Origin: Agelas oroides
Lineage: Eukaryota; Porifera; Demospongiae; Agelasida; Agelasidae
DNA: 64,000 nt
Direction: 5' to 3'
NCBI GenBank assembly: GCA_949130485.1
Contig: OX422183.1
Coordinates: 29,245,316-29,309,315, forward strand
Positions 58,240-64,000 of the stretch are shown here, piece after piece (position 1 is the stretch's first letter; the number at the start of each line of letters is the position of its first letter). Below the pieces are notes generated by a model, which searched no databases, was not told the DNA's origin, and worked only from the letters and a program-made list of their open reading frames with translations. A program made the translations under genes and the position numbers.

Positions 58240-58320
58240 GAACACCTAAAACCACCAAAATTTTGTAGGGGAGCATGCCCCAGACGCCCCTCTACTGGGT
58301 GGCCTAGGCCGCCTCTGGCA
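58240..58320. mobile_element. hAT-like fragment
   Basis: The segment caccccagaacacctaaaac ... gtaggggagcatgccccaga, then ggccgcctctggca, resembles inner and end parts of 28640-29273 (gctcccgcagg, attaggtgctctgag). The ends are incomplete. Confidence 0.45.
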
Positions 58321-58440
58321 GCCATGTTCTCTACTTAAACCAACAACAAGTTTGCCCTTCACCACCACCAGCTCGGTATCCGCTTCGGCTGGATCCCTGG
58401 CAGCTCACCCTTAAGTACTCAAACTCAGCCACTGAGTTGC

Positions 58441-58663
58441 CGAGTGACTTGGTAGCTCAGTTGGGTAGAGCATGGCAGGCCATTTGCCAGGTCGCAGTTT
58501 TGAGTCTCTCCCTGAGTCACTGTCTGATTCCCCTCTTTCTTTCTCGTCTTTATTTCTCACCTTTCTCTCTCAATGACTTTGACCAGGTTTAAGGTCTGAC
58601 TGTCAGGTCTGGAGCATGTTAACAACTGAGCCTGCACTTCACGCTTCACGCTCGTCGCACCCA
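58441..58663 (+). mobile_element. tRNA-derived SINE
   Basis: The head ttggtagctcagttgggtag, agcatggcaggccatttgcc, aggtcgcagttttgagtc has a good A box and D arm, an anticodon-arm-like stem (tggca/tgcca) and a degenerate B box and T arm. It is followed by a C/T-rich linker and a tail (gaccaggtttaaggtctgac ... cttcacgctcgtc) shared with 5125-5207. The damaged T arm and the tail argue for a SINE rather than a working tRNA gene. Confidence 0.75.
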
Positions 58664-58961
58664 CCCAGATGAAATGTTACGTACAGCCCTCAGCTATATG
58701 AATCTAAGCTGTCATAGTTCTAATATAACTTTTGTTATAGTACTTATTAGGAAGAAAGATGTCCAAGTGTTTTTGGTTTTATTTTTAATGTACTGATGAC
58801 TATTTCAAAGGCAGATTATAATCTCTAAGAACTTTTACAGTCAAAAATCATACCAAACAATAAGTCTAGTATAGCATAAATTATGATAGGACTAGCTCCA
58901 TATATCCATTTATACATACCTTATCTCTTCCATTCATTTACATTTTTCGCTGTAATTACAG

Positions 58962-59056
58962 TTCCTACAGTTCCCAGAAGCTGTAACATCACTCTGTTTT
59001 ATGACCAGTCATCAAGGAGGCTGAAATTCATCAACACTATATGGGATTCAATGCCA
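58962..59056 (+). CDS. Ig/FN3 gene: first half of second FN3 domain
   Basis: A 95-nt exon between acceptor tgtaattacag and donor GTAAGC. After completing a split codon it reads PTVPRSCNITLFYDQSSRRL, KFINTIWDSMP. The W of TIWDSMP is the B-strand tryptophan of FN3. It starts in phase 1, matching the previous exon, and ends in phase 0. The following exon at 60499 starts in phase 0, so the domain is split by an intron after its B strand. A second AG nine bases further in (ctacag) could serve as an alternative acceptor without changing the frame. Confidence 0.75.
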
Positions 59057-59117
59057 GTAAGCAGCATGATGGTTATGTTTAACCCAATTTGTCATGTATT
59101 AGTGGCTCAATAATACA

Positions 59118-59254
59118 CATAAGCATAGGAAAGACTTTTTGATTGGGGGGCACAGTTTGAAACTACACATAGAGTAGTGAGCAATTTTATATAACAATTT
59201 ATGAAAACTTGGGGGGGCACATGCCCCCGGTGCCCCCCGGTTCCTACGCCTATG
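59118..59254. mobile_element. Small hAT-like MITE, 5-bp duplication
   Basis: The left end CATAAGCATAGGAA and, reversed, the right end CATAGGCGTAGGAACCGG. It is flanked by ATACA at 59113-59117 and 59255-59259. It is 137 bp with paired G-run/C-run subterminal tracts. It sits 60 bp after the exon at 58962-59056. Confidence 0.7.
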
Positions 59255-60060
59255 ATACATTTTAGCAGTTTATAAGTTGTTAATAGCACCGGAAAGTGCA
59301 CAGTTAGAATTGTTTAGTTTTGTGACTTCTCATTTTTAAATGACATTTCCACAAAAACAGACACTACAGATGCCAGTTTTTAGTTCTCATCCTTCCTCTA
59401 AGACTCTAGTAAAATAAGCAGGCTAAGGTGTTAGGTTCAAGATAAAAGAGTGTGCTAAAAGTAATATTGATGAAGCAATACAAGTAGCTTTGCCTTTGTA
59501 TGCTTACCTGGAGTAACACTTCTGTTGTGAGTTACTAAGGATGGATCTTATACATTGGGGTTCTGTCCTTGTTCCCTACACTTGTCTCATGAAGCCACTA
59601 AATGTCAAGTGATTGCTTTACAGCATGCCATGAAATTTTGTAACTTGCTGTTTGATGTACGTTGGCTGGAGGTCTTAGTGCAACTGACGTCTCATGCGAA
59701 GGGTAGCTAAGTAGCGGCACTTCAGAAACCTGCTGGGTATTGCAGGCATATATGCATGTAAATAGAAGCTGCAATGTTAATAGCCACTGGCTTCTAGCTA
59801 TTGTACACTATGGCAGCTATGTAGATAGGTATACCTGTAAAAGTTGTTGGTCAGTTTTCTTTTAGTCTTCCAACCCAAAAACCTGCACATTTTTCTTTTG
59901 TTTGAATCTTCTATTTATTCACTCACACTCCATTTCTTGGAACATTTCGTAATTATTTGGTATTCTATTTCCATCAATGAAATGAGTACTCGCAGATTGA
60001 ACACTAAATCAAATGCTCACAAATATTGAAACTTGTAATCTCTGTCACACTGTCCTCACT

Positions 60061-60439
60061 CTTTAACCACCGTAAGCTATTTAATGGAAGTCTTTATTAG
60101 GCTGTGGATGAAAGGAGCGTTTTCTACGCTCGTTTTGTGCAAGAAAGCAGACAAATGGCTAACCTGGCACTGGCCAGGGCTTTCTACAGCCAGCTGCAAC
60201 AGCCGCCATGCACTGACAAATGGCCCACCCGGCGCTGACCAGGGCTTTTTTATAGCAAGCTGCAACGGCAACCATGCACTGTGACCCAGAGGAGTGCACC
60301 CACATCCCCCCCCCCCCCCATCCCACCTCCCCCTGTCCCACCCTTTCTGCTAGCACAGAATCAAAACGGATTGTGCCAACTGATAACAAGCGGCCAAAGT
60401 CAGACAACGCCAAAAATTGTCGTCGGTGGTTAAAGGGTT
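60061..60439 (-). mobile_element. Inverted copy of the DIRS-linked short element
   Basis: Read on the minus strand it starts ccctttaaccaccgacgac and continues ttatcagttggcacaatccg and agcagaaagggtgggacag, matching 26825-27337 and 20774-21170. The other end is ctttaaccaccg. It includes a 14-base C run (about 60306-60319) and a local duplication of the ctgacaaatggc / agcaggcaaat segment. It is inserted in an intron of the Ig/FN3 gene. Confidence 0.7.
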
Positions 60440-60498
60440 AAGGGCATAATGTTTCGCTGATCAGTTGCTTTTAATTTGTTTGGAAACTCACCCTATAG

Positions 60499-60748
60499 GA
60501 TATAGTGGACCCACAGGAGGCATGTCAAGGCCCAAGGGGACGTATCATTGGTTACCAGATCAAATTTCAGATTGGATCTTTGGTAGATGGTGAAAAAGTG
60601 AACATTACTGCATGCACAGCTGGGAGGTGTAACCACAGCTCTAATCTCCTAGGTGATAGTGTTCCTTCAAGCTATGATAGAGTGTCAGTGGCTGCTGAAA
60701 ATGTGGTAGGAGTGGGAGCTGCAAGAAATTGTACAACACAGGCCATCA
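60499..60748 (+). CDS. Ig/FN3 gene: second half of second FN3 domain
   Basis: A 250-nt exon with acceptor caccctatag and donor GTGAGT, phase 0 in and 1 out. It reads DIVDPQEACQGPRGRIIGYQ, IKFQIGSLVDGEKVNITACT, AGRCNHSSNLLGDSVPSSYD, RVSVAAENVVGVGAARNCTT. GYQIKF is the FN3 C strand and YDRVSVAAENVVG is the F strand and FG loop, with the typical V-A-N-G pattern. With the exon at 58962 it makes one FN3 domain of about 115 residues. The paired cysteines (ACQ, TACT, GRC, RNC) suggest extra disulphides. Confidence 0.85.
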
Positions 60749-62163
60749 GTGAGTTGAATGTGAACATACTGCACTATTGCAAACAATTGGAATAGAGTTA
60801 ATTGGTGGTTGTATTATGTAATTTGTATGTGATCCTTTCACACTCAAATCTGTAAATCTAGCTAGTTGAGTTATTAAAGCTTTGCCAGTTCACAGGTCTC
60901 TGTATCTTAAGTCAGATTGTTAAAAATCTCAACAGTCATCAACCTCCTACCATTGACTCTTTCAGAATGCATGCAATGAGGTTACTTTTGAAACATACAG
61001 GACCATAATAGTGTAAGTTAGTTGGGAACCTGAGGAGCCTAACACTACCAAGTTGAACAGGAGATTATCTATGTATGCATAATCAAATTATATCTTTAAC
61101 ACTCTAGTTTAACTTGAAGAATGAGCAACAAGTACAAATTTTTTTCACCTAGCTCTTAAGTTGATCTGAAGCCATTGTCAGCGATTGTGTGAATGAAGAT
61201 GTCTATGAGAGACGATCAGTAGGGGAGCATAAGCACCTTTGCATATATGGGGGTTAGCACTGTAGCAGTTGTGTAGACAAGCCCAGCTGCTCACAGTATT
61301 CAGAGGGCAGCAAAGCTTCTCTTGCGTGAGCAAGTTGAATAGTAGTCATTCATTATGGCATACCACTGCTTCCCAAGCTACATCAAGTATAGCAACAATG
61401 CATGATAAGCAGAGGTCAGCAGGAGGCTCGACTTTTCCTGTGTGCAGAACACTCAGTATCAAGCTGTACTTGATAAAAAGTTACCATACATGTAAGTATC
61501 TGATATGTAATGAACTATGAATCTGCACTAACGATTTGATCTCTTTAGATTTCTCTGTCCAATCTGTGTGAATAAAACATCACTGCTTTCACTTGTATGC
61601 CTTGCTGATGTTGTCTATTGCTGGAGCTTTTACAGTTTAACAGTCCGTATATGATGTAGCATGTGTACATAGACCATTTTGGCACTCTTGGTTACTAATC
61701 TTGGCCTATGCCAACTTTGTTTGCGGACCAAATCCCTATCATGTGTAAAGCAATAGTTTATTTGTTCAAGTTTTGAGTGGCACTGTTCTCTGTGTGTGAA
61801 ATACACATGCATGGCAACTTAATTACCTGTTCTCTTATCTCTAAGCTGTCACCCAGACAAGCTAGGTTGCAACCTCATAGTGAGTAGTGATTTTTCTAGT
61901 GTGAAGCTTATAGTACTTGAACCTTAATATACACATAGCTGCCCTGGCCAAGCAAGTGGCTGCATCATGTGTGTGTTATCTACCTTAAAGTACCCTCTGC
62001 TTGATGGCAAATGAACCTAGTTCATCTGCTATGTCGAAGTGAAATATATGTGGTACCTCAGTCCTGTGTAGGTCTATCTTAAAGCTACACACAAATGTAA
62101 GATGCTCCCAAGAAGTTCCAGAGAAGTCTATTGTCTATTATAGAAGTTTGTTTGTATACATAG
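60749..62163 (+). other. Ig/FN3 gene: intron
   Basis: 1.4 kb of AT-rich sequence. No element with clear ends and no further exon were recognised. Confidence 0.5.
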
Positions 62164-62472
62164 GCCGAACCAACAATCTTTTATCTGGAGAACTTGTAGA
62201 CCGGGACTCACCCAATGATGCAACATTTGTCTGCACTTTTCTGTGTGAGTTCAATGGCTCTGCTCCCTGTCAAGTCCAGTATGGGAGTGACCCAACCTAC
62301 ATAAACCTGCCGTACTCTGCTGAATCCACTGAGGGTGGAATTGCAGGGAATTCCAGGAGAGTGGTACTGAGGGAGCGACTGAACTCCTCAATGGCATACT
62401 ACTATACTGTGTCTACAGTCGTTGGAAATGTCACTGTTGCTATAATGGGGAACTTCACAACACCACAATACA
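62164..62472 (+). CDS. Ig/FN3 gene: third FN3-like domain exon
   Basis: A 309-nt exon (acceptor gtatacatag, donor GTAAGT), phase 1-1. It reads GRTNNLLSGELVDRDSPNDA, TFVCTFLCEFNGSAPCQVQY and later VVLRERLNSSMAYYYTVSTV, VGNVTVAIMGNFTTPQYS. The LNSSMAYYYTVSTV segment is FN3-like (E-F strands, Y-x-Y). The first half replaces the usual Trp with a Cys-rich stretch (FVCTFLCEF), so it is a divergent FN3 or FN3-related module. The conserved exon phase ties it to the exons upstream. Later exons (membrane segment, cytoplasmic part) are beyond this point and not seen in the last 1.5 kb. Confidence 0.8.
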
Positions 62473-62529
62473 GTAAGTATGTACCTGGATGTATACAGAC
62501 CCCTAGTTGTATGATGTGTGTATGCTTAG

Positions 62530-62650
62530 AACATCTTGCTTCAGCTGGAAATAATACGATTTTTGACATAAGGCATAGATGGAGGAAAGTCAAATGCCTG
62601 TAGTCACTGGGAATTGAACCCAAGACATCTGGCCAGTTCTACAACAACCA
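62530..62650 (-). mobile_element. tRNA-like SINE copy 1
   Basis: On the minus strand: a tRNA-like head with ttgtagaactggccagatgt and cttgggttcaattcccagtg (B box), then gactacaggcatttgacttt, cctccatctatgcc. It has the same order as the copies at 62845-62935 and 63131-63240. Confidence 0.6.
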
Positions 62651-62724
62651 AGCAAACACCCTCACAATCCTACATGTGTGCTGCATCGGTGGTACTGAAT
62701 GCTTCAGTCAGATACCTAGCTATA

Positions 62725-63045
62725 GCAGCCACTCGGCAGGGGTTGACCGGGAAATTCTCACCATCAGGAGAAAACCCACGCTGAGTAGTTTCTCTCATTC
62801 TAAATGCTCAAAACATCTCGAAACGAAGACATTTTTGATGTTATGATGTGAAAATGGAGGAAAATGAAAGACCGACAGTTGCCAGGAATCGAATCCACGA
62901 CACCTGGCAGTGCTCTACAACTGAGCTATGACAGCCTTCAAAAATGTCTTCATTTCCAGCTGAGGCAAAATGTTTTAAGCTTTTAGAATGAGAGAAACCA
63001 CTTAGCATGGGTTCTTTCCTGATGTAGAGAATGCTTTGGTCAACC
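62725..63045. mobile_element. Foldback element enclosing a tRNA-like SINE
   Basis: Inverted arms of about 95 bp, roughly 62735-62834 and 62940-63045 (ttgaccgggaaattctc, cacgctgagtagtttctctc, attctaaatgctcaaaacat, gaagacattttt and complements). Between them, on the minus strand, lies ggctgtcatagctcagttgt, agagcactgccaggtgtcgt, ggattcgattcctggca: a clear A box and B box but too short for an anticodon arm. This is therefore a tRNA-derived repeat rather than a tRNA gene. Confidence 0.7.
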
Positions 63046-63130
63046 GATGTCACATGCTGAGTAGCTGCCAGGTGTGCAATAAGCATTGAGTATCACCTGT
63101 GCATGACATGTAAAGAAGTGTGGGTAGTAT

Positions 63131-63240
63131 AGAGCACTGATGGCTCAAGCCAGGAGCCCTGCATTCAATTCCTGGTGACTGCAGGCTTTTCACTTTCCTA
63201 TATTTTTGCCCTCATAACATGAAAAATGTGTGTAGATCAC
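63131..63240 (+). mobile_element. tRNA-like SINE copy 3
   Basis: The segment agagcactgatggctcaagc, cctgcattcaattcctggtg, actgcaggcttttcactttc, then ctcataacatgaaaaatg has the same layout as the two neighbouring copies, here on the plus strand. Confidence 0.6.
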
Positions 63241-63414
63241 ATGCATGCACTGGCAATCCTGTAATGTTCTGTAGTGTGTGAAATTAAAATGAAAACTGAT
63301 TCTTACAAATTTTTGGAAGTTGAAACAGAAACACACAAGTCGCTAGCCTTGTTCCCAGGTTCCTCTTACATATGCAACAAAGCTGGGGAAGAGCTAGTTT
63401 ATGGCAATCCTTAA

Positions 63415-63963
63415 AACCCATTACACCCGATAGCGGCCAAATGCGCCCGCACTTCGCTTCCGCTATTTATTGTGATCGCTGCGCCTTTTTGGACTTGGAG
63501 TTAGTTATTACGTGTAACAGGAAGTCAATCGAAGCATAATTATCTGGGGTGTCGACTTCCCCTCAAAATCGTGTTCGAAGTTTGCCTGCCGATTGTAGTT
63601 GGCCACAGCACAGCTTATATCCACACGCTACTTGTTCTATCGTCTATATACTATCTAATCGTGTCAGCGACAGTTGAAACGTACCTTCGCTGAAACTGTC
63701 TGCCAACTTTTGCCGTGTATTATCGGTCACAGCGGGTACCTACGTTTCCACCGTTGTAGCTTTTTCGGACTTCACTAGCAGGTCTTCTGACTTCGTTCTG
63801 AGTAAAGCAGGTTTGTATTCAACTAAGCTAAGCCTAACTATCATCAGCTATTTCACAAGATATAACGCAATGAATCAACACTACACAAATACACAAAATC
63901 GTATTAGCTTCTCTCGTAACCACGCGATCGATTTCTGCGCATGCGCGTCGGGGTAAAAGGGCT
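63415..63963. mobile_element. Probable inverted-end element with GC-rich core
   Basis: The left end AACCCATTACACCCGA and, reversed, the right end AGCCCTTTTACCCCGACGCG share 11 of 14 aligned bases. The inner sequence is GC-richer and CpG-containing compared with its surroundings. The right end carries tgcgcatgcgcgtcgggg, and a similar atgcgcgtcggggg lies at 38706-38719. No coding sequence is recognised. Confidence 0.45.
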
Positions 63964-64000
63964 AAAGTGCAGTTCAAATGAAAGGCACTGAAGTGCCAAA

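Noticed and set aside
58441-58520. A functional tRNA gene
   Set aside because: The D arm and anticodon-like arm are good, but the T arm is mismatched and a SINE tail found elsewhere follows.
62870-62940. A minus-strand tRNA gene
   Set aside because: The A and B boxes are present but the distance between them is too short for an anticodon arm, and related copies lie on both sides.
1-64000. CRISPR array, bacterial operons or riboswitches
   Set aside because: The window is eukaryotic. The only regularly spaced repeat is the 35-bp satellite, which has no unique spacers.

Overview
The window looks like a piece of an animal (metazoan) nuclear genome. Genes are split by GT-AG introns, and the families are animal ones: ankyrin repeats, two tyrosinases with an EGF-like cysteine cluster, and a secreted or membrane protein built of Ig and fibronectin type III domains. 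DNA transposon relics are very dense. AT-rich sequence with many TAGCTAGC runs, plus tyrosinases next to DIRS-like and hAT-like elements, would suit a demosponge or another early-branching marine invertebrate. That placement is an inference from style, not a demonstrated identity.

Layout. 1-1040: two exons of a + strand ankyrin-repeat gene that enters from the left. 1041-8700: no host gene is visible. The stretch holds a 1.1 kb foldback element (3202-4337), a SINE tail with poly-C, an element with inverted ends (5741-6435) and a 2.3 kb nested inverted repeat (6434-8738). The right arm of that repeat runs into the last codons of the next gene. 8706-12276: three exons of a - strand tyrosinase (tyrosinase 1), with repeats in its large intron and one apparent frameshift. 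13070-13190: a lone - strand 5' exon. 14591-14843: a short tandem duplication. 16818-18208: a satellite of about forty 35-bp units with internal dyads. 20774-26307: a broken DIRS-like tyrosine-recombinase retroelement, followed by a short element (26825-27337) that shares its left end. 28640-35400: hAT-like and other inverted-repeat elements. 35405-37042: a complete, intronless - strand tyrosinase (tyrosinase 2). 38440-43550: LINE-like tails, a 672-bp element with 7-bp target duplications, and a LINE endonuclease fragment. 44239-62472 and probably beyond: six recognisable + strand exons of the Ig/FN3 gene. Its introns are packed with transposon relics, a gypsy gag fossil and tRNA-derived SINEs. 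63415-63963: another inverted-end element.

How it fits together. The two tyrosinases are paralogues in the same orientation, about 23 kb apart. Both keep all six copper-binding histidines, so both derive from active type-3 copper oxidases of the phenol/melanin type. Tyrosinase 2 looks functional and carries a hydrophobic C-terminal tail. Tyrosinase 1 may be decaying, or may contain a sequence error. The Ig/FN3 gene has mostly phase-1 exon borders, as expected of shuffled extracellular modules. Its cytoplasmic part, if any, lies outside the window. Most of the remaining DNA is mobile-element sediment. The features that stand out are the palindrome that includes a tyrosinase 3' end, the satellite with matched dyad arms, two copies of an unplaced element with exact 7-bp target duplications, and the shared ends of the DIRS-like element and short dispersed repeats.
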